Assembly (NCBI GenBank): GCA_949592205.1
Contig: CATIUR010000001.1
Span: 41,185,001 to 41,249,000 of the forward strand
Direction: 5' to 3'
Length of the DNA: 64,000 nucleotides
DNA from: Helichrysum umbraculigerum
Taxonomy: Eukaryota; Streptophyta; Magnoliopsida; Asterales; Asteraceae
Made by a program: the position numbers and the translations under genes. The notes beneath the pieces were generated by a model, which searched no databases, was not told the origin of the DNA, and was given only the letters and a program-made list of their open reading frames with translations. Numbering within the stretch: position 1 is the stretch's first letter; each line of letters opens with the position of its first letter. This document shows positions 11,323 through 22,856 of the stretch, piece after piece.

Positions 11323-14300
11323 ATAGGTTTGGGTGAATTGGACATTGGTAAGTGTTCAATCCCAAATCTATTTTGTGTTGAGTCAAACATTCTAAAGTAT
11401 GGGATTAGTAGTGATATGAGAAAGTGATTATTAAAAGTGTACTAACCTATAACAAGATGCAAGGTTGTTGTTTTGATTGCAGAGATGGAGGAATATGAGG
11501 AACCGACTGGTATTCTCAATGATTCCTCAACAATTGTGGGCCTAAGTGTAACAGGTACTTCCCGATAACCTTGTTGAATTAATTATTGTATGATGATGAT
11601 TAGTAGTAAAGTGATTGAGTCAGACTGATATGATTCCCCAGTAATGAGTCAGTAATGAGTGATACTTGTTATTATGATGATATAAGTGTTAGATGAATCA
11701 TTTAGTGATATGAGTAGTTCTGACTGAACTTTGAATTGTAGATTATGTGTTAAGTTGTATAGGCACAGTGATGATCAAGTTGTTAATAGTAAAACTGTTG
11801 AATCTGAATGTGTCTACTATGTAGAAATAAATATATAACTAGTTGTGTGATTTTTTGTGATAAATGCAAAGTGTGATTAGGACACCTTGCTAGAGAAATT
11901 GTTGTTATGTGATAAACTGAATTGATGTGACATCAAATAGTGAAATAAATGAGATGTTGGTATATCTCAATTAATAGGTTTGAAGTCATTCTGTTGTCTA
12001 AGTGGAAAAGTGTATAGTTGTTGTAATGTGTGCCTGGATTAGGCAAAGTTAGAATTGAAAGTGATGGCATTTAACTTGGTAATAGTTATGCTATAAAGTG
12101 ATAAGGGTGATTAAATGGTTATGTGTGACATTGATCATGATTATAGGTAAATAATGATATATATATTAAAGGTGATATAGTAATGTAGTAAGAAAATAAA
12201 GGTAGTTGATAAACCTTTATATATGTTGAAAAGTTGTGAAAAGTATTTGTTAAATACTTGTGGTAAGTGATACAAATAGGATGATTCTATTGAGAAATTA
12301 GTGTTTTAAGATTGTAATATAACACTAATCGTGAAACTAGTTGTGTGTGATTTAAATAGTCAAAGAGATGTGAACTAGTAAATGACTTAGAAATGTTGAA
12401 TTAATAACAAATGTTATTAATAGAAGAATAATTGTTATGTGACTTGAGACAGGAAATAATGCCAAGTAATGTGATAAAGTACTTAGTACCTGGTGTTGTA
12501 CTTTGTACTGATTGTTGATATTAAAAATATGTAGTTGATATTATACGTGGAATTATGGGGCATTAGGGTTAAATTGATATTGTATCATATGTGAAAAGAT
12601 AATAATAAATTTAAAAGTGATTAGCTGATATGGGAACAACTGTAAAGAGAAATACTTAAAGTATATAGTGAATTAATTGTGTGGAATTAATTGCTCCTAG
12701 AAAATGGTGTGTTTTGGAGCAAATTGATTGAGTTGATATTATAATCAAGTAATTGTCGTGAAACACGTGTTTGGAATTACACGTGATATTATTATGTCAT
12801 TTTATTTGACAAATTGTTATGTGTTAAATTGATAAGGATAGGTTATCAGGTAGGGGTGTCAAAAAAACCCGACCCGAATAGGTAACCCGAAACCCGACCC
12901 GACTCAACCCGAATTTCAAGCTTATTTGGCCACCCAAATAACCCGAATAACCCGCTTCTTATTTGAGTCGGGTTTCGGATAAATTTTTTTCAATTCGGGT
13001 AACCCGAATAACCCGAATAACCCAAATAAGCTAATAAATTATTTATTTTAAAAAATAAAATATTATATATAAGTTATTTATGGTTTATACATATATAATA
13101 TACATATATAAGTAATTCATTATGATTTATACAAGCTATTACTGTCATTTTGTAAAGTTTAAGTTTATTTAAAATACGAAAATTTGAAATATCATCTTAT
13201 TTGAGTTAAATGAATAACCCGAATAACCCGAATAGGTAACCCGGATAACCCGACTTTATTTGAATTGAGTTTCGGGTTAGATTATAAACTTCGAAACCCG
13301 AATAACCCGACCCGAATAACCCGAAACCCGATTAACTCACCCGATTGACACCCCTATTATCAGGTGTTTGGAGTTTTAAATAAGTTGAAATACTGAATAA
13401 ATCAGTTGTGAAGTGAATATATATAAAAATTGAAAATAATTGAAATAGGTGTGAATAAATACATACCAAAAGATGATTTAGTATATATATATGTGATTAG
13501 GAGGTAAGTAGAGTGATCAGAATTGTTTTAAACAAAGGTTTAAGTAGTATGTGTTTAAGTGAAAGAAATCACATTGATGATTGATGATATGAAGTAACCT
13601 GAGAAGGAAGTGTGAAGAACATAATCAAGCAACGCTTGATCACCGTTGTTATATTATGCTGTATCACATGAACTTGTTGAGGTTACCAAGTATCTAAGAA
13701 AGTGAATGTGATTGAGAGAGATACAATTTGAAGTTATATTAAACAAATTAATTGTTGTTTACAGGGTAAAGGTTAATTAGTGAAAAGTATGATAATTAGT
13801 AAGTGAAACTTGCAAGTGTGTATGGTATTTGCAATTGTTTGAAATTGTTGAAATGTGATTGCGTAACTAATGGGTGTGGATTACCTATTAGTGAGTCATA
13901 TAGTGTTCTAACGGATTACTAGTGTGTGTATGGCTTGTATTAAGCCGAGTTGAGTTACTGACTCTGTATGGTGATTGAGTCATTAAATTTAGTAAGAGCA
14001 GTGTTTTGAATTTTGTGATTAGGTTAAATCTAAAACTTGAGATAATTACCAAATGAGGTAGATATAGATATGTGATAAGTGATAGAAGTAAATAACTCAT
14101 ATTGTGTGCTAAATAAGTTATTAGAATGTCATGGAATGGAAATTGACTAGAGAAAGGTGTAGTGGTTCCATTTTGGTTGAGAGGTCCACTGTTGTTGAAT
14201 GTAATTATGGAAAAATCTATGTTTAAGGTTAAACATAGTACTTATATGTTAATAGTGTGATATGTTGACTTTGAAAGTCAACTATGAATAAAAAGTTTAG

Positions 14301-15703
14301 TGTATGACATGAAACCATAAGAATATGATTGATTTTGTGGTGAATAAAGATTGATAAAAGTAGCCAAAGTGATTTGTTGATCAATTGATTAAGTCGAAGT
14401 TGACAAATAGTCAACAATATTAAAACTGTCAAATGGGTTATTATTAACTCAAATGAGTGAGAAAAGTTGTTAAGGGTTATTCAACATTGAGTGATTGTGT
14501 TAAATTATTTAACATGTGAACAGTGTAAATATGAAACTGGACTTATTAAGAATTGATTGTGATAGAAGTTCTTAGGGAGTAATTAAATACACATCTAAAT
14601 CAGGTGGGTATTAAAATGTGTGTGCAATTTGTGAGTGTTGAAACTGTTTAGACAGTTTGTATTGATATGTAGTGGTAATGTGATCCATATAAGATCACTA
14701 ACTGATTTAAGATAATTGTAGAACGATGCTGGATGATCGTGATACTTTGTAATCAGTGTTGATGTAATAGAGTGATAACCTGAACCCTAAGGGGGAGAGA
14801 ATTAAATAGATGATAATCATATCGAGGTGAATGTAATAATATAAAATTAATGGTTAAATTTGAGAAATTGGAAATGTTATACCATTAATTGAGAAAAGCG
14901 TATAAATATATATAAAATATATAGTTGATAAAAAGTAATATGTTGTGAAAGTAATAGTTGAAAATTTGGAAATGATGATTATATTTCCATTTATTGCAGA
15001 AATGTGTATTTTGCGGATAGAATAAATTGTGACTTAAGGGAACAAGTGAAATAAGTCAATGTAGAGGTCGGATGAATGTAGGTAATACGGTGTGATAGTA
15101 CATGTGCTGATTAAAAAGTGTACTTCTTGATGATGTTTTACCTACCGTGTGTGACCTCTACCTTGCTTATTAAAGTGATATGAATCCGGATTACTTTAGG
15201 TAAAGGATTTCATATAGTTGAAGTGATATGTGAATATTTGTTGATTAGGAACTGAAATTAATTTTCAGTGTTGTTAGGTGCATTGTGGTTTTATAACCAC
15301 TGATGTTAGCTGTTGTTGGTTGTTGTTGTTCTAGTTGTTAGAAGATAAGTTGTTATAAGATTTTAGCACATTGCTAATTTCTGGGTAATATAATTGTTAA
15401 AGATTCTAGTGCATTACTAGTTCTGGTTGTAAGTGATTATGTGACTATTTGTTAAAGTGATTGTGTGTTAATGATAAAGAATTCAGATATATGCTTGTTT
15501 CATGGAAAATATTGGATGAAAGCACAGTATATGTGCGTGGGAAAAGACAGAAGCATGTCCATGGGACAGGTGAATGTAGAAAGAATTGAAACAAGATAAA
15601 TATAGTATAAGTTGCTCTTGAGGATTAATGTATGATAAGATGTCTGTGATTATGTTATACTAGATGAGTTGAGTGAGATCAGATTTCGGGGACGAAATCT
15701 TTT
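11323..15703 (+). other. Non-coding, C-poor internal domain of the non-autonomous element
   Basis: No ORF of meaningful length in any frame and no gag or pol motif. The plus strand is strikingly poor in C and rich in GTGAT- and TTGAT-like words over several kilobases; sample 60-bp lines contain only two or three C. The hAT MITE at 12851-13356 stands out as an island of normal composition. Short ORFs near 13888-14432 on the minus strand look accidental. Confidence 0.7.
12851..13356. mobile_element. hAT-type MITE (506 bp)
   Basis: Terminal inverted repeat TAGGGGTGTCAA at both ends, flanked by a perfect 8-bp target duplication TTATCAGG (12843-12850 and 13357-13364). An 8-bp TSD with this terminus is characteristic of the hAT superfamily. 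There is no transposase frame, so it is non-autonomous. Both subterminal regions are packed with AACCCGAAT / CCCGACCCG words, probably transposase-binding repeats. Confidence 0.92.
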
Positions 15704-15717
15704 AAGGGGGAGAGATT
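15704..15717 (+). other. Polypurine tract of the non-autonomous element
   Basis: AAGGGGGAGAGATT immediately before the 3' LTR start TGTAACATCC; it would prime plus-strand DNA synthesis. Confidence 0.85.
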
Positions 15718-15998
15718 TGTAACATCCGTAAATCGGACCTAGTTGTTTTATATTATTTTGTGATTTTAAAATAATATTAACGTGTTTGGAAATAATATTG
15801 TCGAATTTATTGAAATTAATTAGGAAATAAGTTTCAGGACTTATTGTGGTTATTAAAATATTAAGTGATTTAAATTAATAAAGTTGTTGGTAAAATAAAA
15901 GTTTGGACTCGCAAATGGTTTTCGGGTTCCAGACAATAGGTTGAGAATGGGTATTAAATTATACCCATATAATTGAAGGTCGGTTGTGGGAGCCGACC
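15718..15998 (+). repeat. 3' LTR of the non-autonomous element, left part
   Basis: First 281 bp of the 3' LTR, almost identical to 9329-9609. It is interrupted at 15999 by the copia element; the remainder resumes at 30155. Confidence 0.92.
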
Positions 15999-16588
15999 TG
16001 TAAGTCCCCTAGTTTTAGGATCGATAACTTCGTTATCTGTAGTATTAAGGTGCGGAATCCCTCAATACGGTGTTATCTTACTAACAACGAATATGTTCGT
16101 AATTGCGTTTTAATAAAGCTTAACTTTAAACAATGAATTGTCAAAGCCTAGCCGTAGGTTTCATTTTTCTCTGGTTTGTTGAGTTCGCAGATTCGAATAT
16201 GCAAAAGTGTTAAAGTGTTAACGATTTTACAAAGAAAAATCGTTTAAATATTCTGTCTTGGCTCGGCTCGCATGGGCCTGCGAGTTCAGTCCAACTCGCA
16301 GCCCAAGCCCAACAAAGAACTCGGCTCGCCAGACTAATACTTCGCGAGTTCAGATCTCACCTCACAGCTCAACTCGCTGCGACCTGAGATCTCGACTCGC
16401 CTCGCATTAAACGTCTATTATTTATTTCGTCTTTAAACATTCGTCTAACTTAGCACAATAATATGTTTAACGAATATTACTAACAAAACAAATATTTATT
16501 TACAAATCTAAACCAATATACAAACGTAATAATAATCACACCAGTCCTATTTCAAGCTAGATCTGTTGTCACACTCTATGTCCCAATA
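15999..16588 (-). repeat. 3' LTR of the copia element
   Basis: 590 bp. Its plus-strand start TGTAAGTCCC and end CCCAATA match the other LTR except for the penultimate base (C in the other copy) and one A/G difference near 16170. It contains a dense cluster of GCGAGT/ACTCGC words (about 16258-16405). In sense direction the cluster is followed by an A/T-rich TATA-like ATATTTAAAC. Confidence 0.95.
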
Positions 16589-16600
16589 GACTCCCCCTTG
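16589..16600 (-). other. Polypurine tract of the copia element
   Basis: On the minus strand CAAGGGGGAGTC lies directly upstream of the 3' LTR, the expected plus-strand primer site. Confidence 0.85.
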
Positions 16601-16642
16601 ACAATAGCTCTAGCGTCTCTATCTTCACGCTGTCTTTGGTCT

Positions 16643-17691
16643 TCATTTGTAAATCTTACTTCCTGCAAAAATTTTAAGCTTGATGCATGTTTTAACCATC
16701 CTGTGATAATCTCGTGCTACATCACCCCAACCAATAGTAGATATGATCTTGTTCTTGTACAACATAATCAGATCTTCCTTTGATAAGTTCATCAAATGTC
16801 TGTGATCATATACACGAAGAATCTCTTTTTTGCCATCAGGATATTCATCATCAGCTTCAATCATAAAGGCTTCTCCTGTTCCAGCATCTACCCCCCAATA
16901 TTTCAATTTTCCCAAAATATTCTGAGGCATAGTCTTCATAGGTATTTGCTTAATACAGTTGACCGCTGGATAAACCTTCTTCCTTCTTCTTCTTCCAGTT
17001 CTCTGACTGAGTTCGTTCAGCTTTATCGTTTTACCTTTCCTTGGCTTAATCTTTGAGAACTTCATAGATAATCCTTCAGTCCTAATGATACGCTCAACAT
17101 ACTTACAATAGTCATCATCACTTGGATTTATCATATCTAATCTAGCCAAGTCTCGAATCTCATATCGAGGTAATGAACTAAACACTGCAAGCTTCTTCTC
17201 AAAATATTGAACCCCGTCAAACCTTTTGATTGCGAAGAGCTTCAGGTCAGAGTCGTAATACCATCCAATAATGCCAGTTTTAAGTACACGCTTTCCAGTA
17301 ATATCAACTTCTTTCAAAATGCGTGGCTTATTTTCCTTTTTCTTCTTTAGCATTCCTTGGATAAACATTGGATTACCAACCAAATGTTTGTATTTGTCCT
17401 CTATTTCTTCAACTTCAGTATCCGAATCTTCAGAAGCATTCTCAAAAGCTTCTAAATCAATAACTGATTCTCCTTGTTCATTTACAAAAACAAATTCAGT
17501 CGTTGATGGATTCACAACATGTTCATCTACATTTGCATCCAGATCAATACCTTCATCTATCACAGATTCAAATACTGCAGTCCAGTCTTCAGGAAGTTTG
17601 AACTCTCCTTCTTCAATATCATAATCAATCTCTTCATCTATCTCATCCAAAATGTCATCTTCCGAATCTGATAGATCTAGCATTTCCATTC
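16643..17691 (-). CDS. Accessory (env-position) gene of the copia element, exon 4
   Basis: Last visible exon. A C/T-rich acceptor TTTCTCTAG ends at 17692, and the exon joins exon 3 in phase to read MEMLDLSDSEDD and onward. The protein starts with a strongly acidic stretch (EEIDYDIEEGEF) and continues with a folded-looking, basic part (LPRYEIRDLARLDMINPSDD, QRTGRRRRKKVYP). No enzyme motif is recognised. The frame closes at 16643. However, an adjacent frame beginning EVRFTNEDQRQRED stays open for about 25 more codons to a TAG just inside the LTR, so a 1-bp indel near 16660 probably truncated the original end. Function unknown; the position matches retroviral env, but I see no membrane segment. 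Confidence 0.65.
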
Positions 17692-18351
17692 CTAGAGAAA
17701 AATGTAAATACAAATATATTAATAATTCAAATTCTTCATTGATTTCCCTGAATCAATCTAAGAATTTATTTATTAATTCTTTTGTATATTTTAACCTAAC
17801 ATATAAACGCAATTTACATATAATTTATAAAATCTTTTATTGATTACCCTGAATCAATCTAAAATCTCTTAAGTCTACTTAACAAATATTAATTAATTTT
17901 AAATTCTAATGCATTGTGAATAATCACCAAACATTTAAATTTACTATTAATTACCTTATATAATTTCCAAGTGTTAATTGATCTCATTCATTATCAAGTT
18001 AACCTTTAAATTATATATCATTTGTCTAGTTAATACGAATACATTTTTAACTTGTTAATTACTTATATACCTTACGGTCTTAAGTCCATAATCAAATCTA
18101 AAATGCATATGTTATCATAAAATTTTGACCGCCGAAATTAATCGGAACACGCCGCTCGACTACTCAATGAGTCGGAAGTCTTTCGATCACTATTTTATCT
18201 TAACACAATAAACTTAAATTACCAAACATATTTTACTTAAAATAATAATAACCCTAAGCCAAATATATTTACACAATAAATTAAGTTTACATTTGTTCAC
18301 TACAAACTATTACAAATATTACAATACTATGATAATACTAAGCTATCTTAC
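17692..18351 (-). other. Intron 3 of the copia accessory gene
   Basis: 660 bp, A/T-rich, starting GTAAGA (18351) and ending TTTCTCTAG (17692). Splicing keeps the phase: exon 3 ends with the first base of a codon and exon 4 supplies the other two. Read through unspliced, translation stops after three more codons. Confidence 0.65.
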
Positions 18352-18991
18352 CAGCTTCAGTATCACCCGGTACAGTCTTATCTGCACTTGTACCCACTCC
18401 AGAACCACTAGCACCAGCACCAGACTCCCCCTGAGTTGTAGCTTGCTCACCAGTCTTTGAAGGACCAGTCTGCTCACCACTCGGTGCATTGGGATCATCG
18501 TCCTTGTCTTGATCTCTCTTCCTCTTCAACTCATTTTCTCTGCAAGACTCCAGATATACCAATATCTCCCCCTGAGTAGGCTGTCCTGAATGCGATCTCA
18601 AGACCAGACTCTCCAAAGAAGATAACTTCAGTCTCTGTACAGTGAAGTCCGCAAGCAAAGTCTCATGAGTCTTCATCAACAGATTGTACGATTCACTCTG
18701 CTTGAGAATCTGCTGAGAAAGAAGAAGATTGCTCGACACCAGCTCTGGAATCTGAGAAGTAAGCTTCTCTAAATCCTTTACCCTAGACTCTAAGGATGTA
18801 ATCCTTTCTGCATCAGTCATCGGAGTAACAGGTATCGTTCTTGGTCCAGGCGGTGTAAGAGACTCAACATGCCAGTCTCTGGTCAGCGGTGTATGAGGTT
18901 GAGACAAAGCCTGCGTAAGCAAGCTTGTCGCAGATCTAGCTGCTTTGTTCGTCGGAAAGTTAGCTCCACGAACTAGATCAGCAACCTCATG
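18352..18991 (-). CDS. Accessory gene of the copia element, exon 3 (coiled coil)
   Basis: Begins HEVADLVRGANFPTNKAARS after the acceptor TTTACAG. It contains a likely coiled coil (ITSLESRVKDLEKLTSQIPE ... LSSLESLVLR) and ends in a low-complexity Gly/Ser/Thr/Glu-rich tail. The donor GCTG|GTAAGA at 18352/18351 joins exon 4 in frame. No known domain recognised. Confidence 0.65.
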
Positions 18992-19096
18992 CTGTAAAGT
19001 TAAACACAATTAAAATCAGTTATTGTTACAGATTACTCTGTCTCAAACTCTAATTAATTGCATAACACTCATAGTTATAGAACTTATATCTCATAC
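18992..19096 (-). other. Intron 2 of the copia accessory gene
   Basis: 105 bp, GTATGA ... TTTACAG, phase 0. A/T-rich and of normal plant intron size. Confidence 0.65.
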
Positions 19097-19200
19097 CTGA
19101 AGCGGTAAAGACATCGATTCAGTAACCACCGGTGCATCCATCTCCACCTGCGGTGTATCCTGAGCAACTGTATACAGAATTAACTGTCTCAGTTCAACTC
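19097..19200 (-). CDS. Accessory gene of the copia element, exon 2
   Basis: A 104-bp exon reading VELRQLILYTVAQDT and onward, between AG at 19201 and CAG|GTATGA at 19097/19096. It is open in exactly the frame needed to join exons 1 and 3, which is the main support for it. Confidence 0.6.
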
Positions 19201-19249
19201 CTGATAAACAACAAGTTAAGATTATTTATCTTTAATAATCAATACTAAC
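19201..19249 (-). other. Intron 1 of the copia accessory gene (very short)
   Basis: GTTAGT ... TTTATCAG, only 49 bp, shorter than typical plant introns. Joining across it keeps the frame (phase 1). Because of the length this is the weakest of the proposed introns; a deletion inside a formerly longer intron is possible. Confidence 0.45.
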
Positions 19250-20583
19250 CTTCTCGAATAGTAAGCGTTCTCGGACGCTTCATCAAAGGAGTTACAATCT
19301 CCTCAACATCTTCCTCCAAAATACTCTTACCCTTCCTCTTCTTTTCAGAAACAGATGGAGGAGGAGAAGGCGTATTCTCAGAATCATCATCAGAAGCCGT
19401 CTCACCATCACGACCTCTAGATGATCTAACAGGATCCTCACTTGGTACTTCAACTGATCTATCAAGCTGTATCTGCTCCTCCTCAAGTAATATAAATTCT
19501 GGATTTGCAGCCTCAGCTTCAGCTTCCTCAGGTGGTGCTAAATAACTCTCAATGTCTTGAAGCAAAGGATTTGTCGCATCATCATTCTGCTCCAAAACCT
19601 CTTGCACAACCTGTGCAGCAACCTCTTGATTCACCTGCTGATCAACCTGTCCAACCTGAATAAGGACATCCTCAAGGAGCCCTTGTGGATCTTCAGGTTG
19701 AGCTTCCTCAGCTGCAGGTTCTGGTACAACCTCAGCATCAGCAGGAGCAGCAACAGCAGCAGGAGCAACGTCTAACCACCCATGATTTGGCGGTGCAACG
19801 TAGTTCGGATCAATAATATACCCGAAAAGTGGTCTAACTTCCGGTTTCACCACACCCTCCTTCCTAACCGTCTGCATAAACATGGCGTTATACCCACGAT
19901 GGTCAATCGTATTAACCACTAGATGTGGTTCAGGTATAGCCAAATCCGGTAGACGCGCACGGATAATCAGCATGCAAAATCGCGGGTAAACCAAAAATCT
20001 TGATCTAACAGACCCCGATATCTGTTTCGCAATCTCACCAAAAATATAGTCACAAAACTGTATGGTTTATTATAAACCAGTGACAGTGCAGCCGATAGAA
20101 TCGCAGGGCTTAACTCATCAAAGCCACCCTTCTTCGCTGCGAAAACTATATTCATCACGTGCCAGAGAAACCTCCACTGACCAATAACCAGAGGCTTCTG
20201 GAACTGACGTCCACGTCTATCACCCGTATAACCCATATGGCCTATCGCACCCTCTATAAAATCCATAGGGTACTCGATATCCATGTTCTCCTGTTCTACT
20301 GTACCTAGCTGCAAAATCTCACGGAGATTACCAGCTGAAAATGTAACAGGCTGACCACTAACCGTAGCTCGAATCTCTGGCGGGGTGACAGATTCGTCAT
20401 ATACAATATCCGTCCAGAAATCGTTCAGTATAGCCTGAGAGATAGGAGGATTGGCCGTAATGGCGTATCTAATCCTTGATCGTGCAAGGAATCGTAGTAT
20501 ATCAGCAACCCTATCAGCCTGCTTGGCTTCAAGGTTCAGATCAACCAAAATGTTGTGACCCTTGTCAAATGCTCTAGCCATAT
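19250..20583 (-). CDS. Accessory (env-position) gene of the copia element, exon 1
   Basis: ATG at 20581, two bases after a splice acceptor (TTTATTTTACAG). The first ~200 codons (MARAFDKGHNILVDLNLEAK, SAGNLREILQLG, QWRFLWHVMNIVFAAKKGGF) form a compact, well-ordered-looking domain similar in style to uncharacterised proteins carried by plant retroelements. A frameshift near 19970-20010 moves the reading to the next frame (PRFCMLIIRARLPDLAIPEP), which then runs through a long Ala/Glu/Pro- and Gln-rich acidic region to a basic stretch (KKRKGKS) and the donor GAAG|GTTAGT at 19250/19249. No signal peptide or transmembrane helix is obvious. Function unknown. Confidence 0.65.
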
Positions 20584-21192
20584 CTGTAAAATAAACACAA
20601 ACAACAGATATAATTTAATGCACGATTAAAAATATTTAAACTATCACGTATTATGAATCAAGATTCATCAAACATCTTAGTTTAAAATTGAAATTATATA
20701 TAACTTGTTACAAAAATAGTCTCAAGTTGTATATAAAAATTTAACTTATAACTAAAAGTCTTAAGTCTAATTTAAATTAATTATATAAAAGTTATTACAA
20801 AAAAATTTTTGTAAGTTCTGGACTCGCATAAACTGGCCTAACGAGTTGAGGTCAGCTCGTTTTGCTTATCAACTCGCTACATTGATCAACTCGCTAAACT
20901 CATCAACTCGCTACATTGATGAACTCACTAAATTCATCAACTCGCTACATTGATCAACTCGTTCGATGAACTGCCGTCGCGAATTAGTTTTCAAAATCAA
21001 TTAATCTTGTAATTCTAACATGATCTATTGATTGATTCACGTTCATTAATGTTCGTTTAACATAAACCCTAAAGATCTATGTCCAATAACATCGTAATCA
21101 ACGCAAATTGTTTAAATTTCAAACCAAAACCCTAAGTTTTTAAAAACCTTCGATTTCGTGCAATTTAAACGGTGAAATCCGTTGATATATAC
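20584..21192 (-). other. Putative leader intron of the copia accessory gene
   Basis: Runs from GAG|GTATAT (donor at 21193/21192) to TTTATTTTACAG at 20584, immediately before the start codon. It contains an array of AACTCGCTACATTGATC-like repeats (about 20850-20960). Confidence 0.5.
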
Positions 21193-21500
21193 CTCAAAAT
21201 GTGCGCAAATAAGTCTTGAATATAATCTACGGATTGAAAAACTCGTTCCCGTATTCTAAAAATCAAAATCAAGCGAAAATCAAGAATCGCCTCGTTTCGC
21301 CTGTGTGACGGATTCGCAAGCTTTAGTGAACTCGCGAAATTTGTGGGTTCAGTGGGTTGAATTGACTCGTTTGACCCCGTTTATACTTTGTATCCGATTC
21401 GCGAGATTTGAAGCGGACTCGCAAGTCGATGTCAACTCGCAGAAATAAATAAAAACGCGAATTTAACTCTAAGTATAAATAAAAACCCGATATTTTACAA
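21193..21500 (-). promoter_or_regulatory. Putative internal promoter and leader exon of the copia accessory gene
   Basis: On the sense strand this holds several GCGAGTT/GCGAGTC/GCGAATC words (21290-21450), the same words that fill the LTR promoter region. A TATA-like TATAAAC lies at 21379-21385, and a leader of about 190 bp ends at a good splice donor. The resemblance to the LTR suggests a second promoter. Inference only. Confidence 0.4.
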
Positions 21501-22856
21501 GTCTAAAATAAAATTATTTTTCACTTGCATTTGACACGTTGTTCAACTCAAAAATATACAGTATAATTGAATTCCGAAGGGTAAACATAATAAACACAAA
21601 AATTAAAAACAAATAAAAATAAGATAAAAATACAACTATATAAACTTTGGTATCAAGTACCATTTTATTAATCACTTGAAACAAAGTAAATATACAAAGT
21701 AAATAAGATTTTATCTGCTTAGGGATCATATTAGTAAGAATAAGCAATTAATTACATATTAAAAAGTCTAAGCAGATTGGTAGTATACATACATCATGAA
21801 ATTCAAATAAATTACAGTAAAATTACAACTAAAGTTATCATTTATACATTTATATTTATGAAACTATATCTTAGGTACCTTTATCCACATAGCATAATTA
21901 ATAAATGCATTACTCACATAAAGTGAATATTTTATTATAGACCGTCCAAGACGATTACCGGTATTATGATCCACATAAACAAATTATACTCAATTTTCCA
22001 AGCATAACACTTTATTGTTAGTATGAATATTATCAAATGCTTCCTATTATATGACATACTGAAGAATTCAAGTAAAGCTCATAACACTGCATCATTAAAT
22101 TTCAAGGTAGCGGTTACTAAATGATGTATCTTTTCGAAACATATAACATACACTTGAACTTTTAAGGTTAGACAAATATCAAACATACTTTGAAGATGCT
22201 ATGTTATCTAAGTCTGTACGTAGTACAACAGAAGATCCCTTCTAGCATGATTCAAAATATATTTGAGAATATTAAGTTAATTAAAGGTTTCAGTTCTGTA
22301 CTTAGTATAACAAAGTTACCAGTAATTAAGTTAATACCCATATTGCTACTATTTGTCAATTAAAAAAAATGCATGATAACAGTGTATGGCAATACCATCA
22401 TTCAACAATTAAGACTTAATGTCATACATCATAGAATAGTAACACAAGATAATAAACAAGTAGTTAATTAACTTCTTAAGGCTTCGAAAATTTCATATAA
22501 TTTTCCTACTAGTACATCATATGATGAAGCCATCTAAAGTTTTCACTAAAAATAGACAAATTATAACTTGTGGATATAGGTGTATAATCAAATAAATATA
22601 AACACATACCTGATAGAACCGCTGTAGTTCTAAAGCAACTTTATTTGAACATACTACCATATCATACTTAGGACTTAAGCTTATTATTGTGAAGCTTATT
22701 CTCCTAATGTACTATCATTTCCCTTAGTTTTTGCAAATAAAAACTTAAATGAAGGCGATTCCCCTTAGGTAACAAGCAAATGAATGCCATACGCCTTTTT
22801 TTTTTTAAATGAATACAGAAATACTAACTATTACAAAAATACCCTTGGAAGACTAA
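21501..22856 (-). other. Non-coding spacer after copia pol
   Basis: 1.36 kb of A/T-rich sequence between the pol stop and the accessory gene unit. No ORF of note. An internal PPT-like AAGGGGAA word (minus strand, near 22760) and an oligo-A run near 22797 are present; I draw no conclusion from them. Confidence 0.5.

Noticed and set aside
16643..16760. A fourth intron near the end of the copia accessory gene, using the acceptor ATTTTTGCAG near 16662
   Set aside because: The available donors would give introns of only about 34-69 bp and remove normal-looking protein. A 1-bp indel explains the frame change more simply.
16643..17713. Calling the copia accessory gene or the ATHILA ORF-1-like gene an envelope gene
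   Set aside because: Their position is like env, but I see no signal peptide, furin-type site, fusion peptide or transmembrane helix, so the function is left open.
19557..19775. Plus-strand ORFs opposite the accessory gene and pol of the copia element (e.g. 17271-17624, 19557-19775, 25570-25914)
   Set aside because: Shadow frames of real minus-strand coding sequence with biased codons; no independent evidence.
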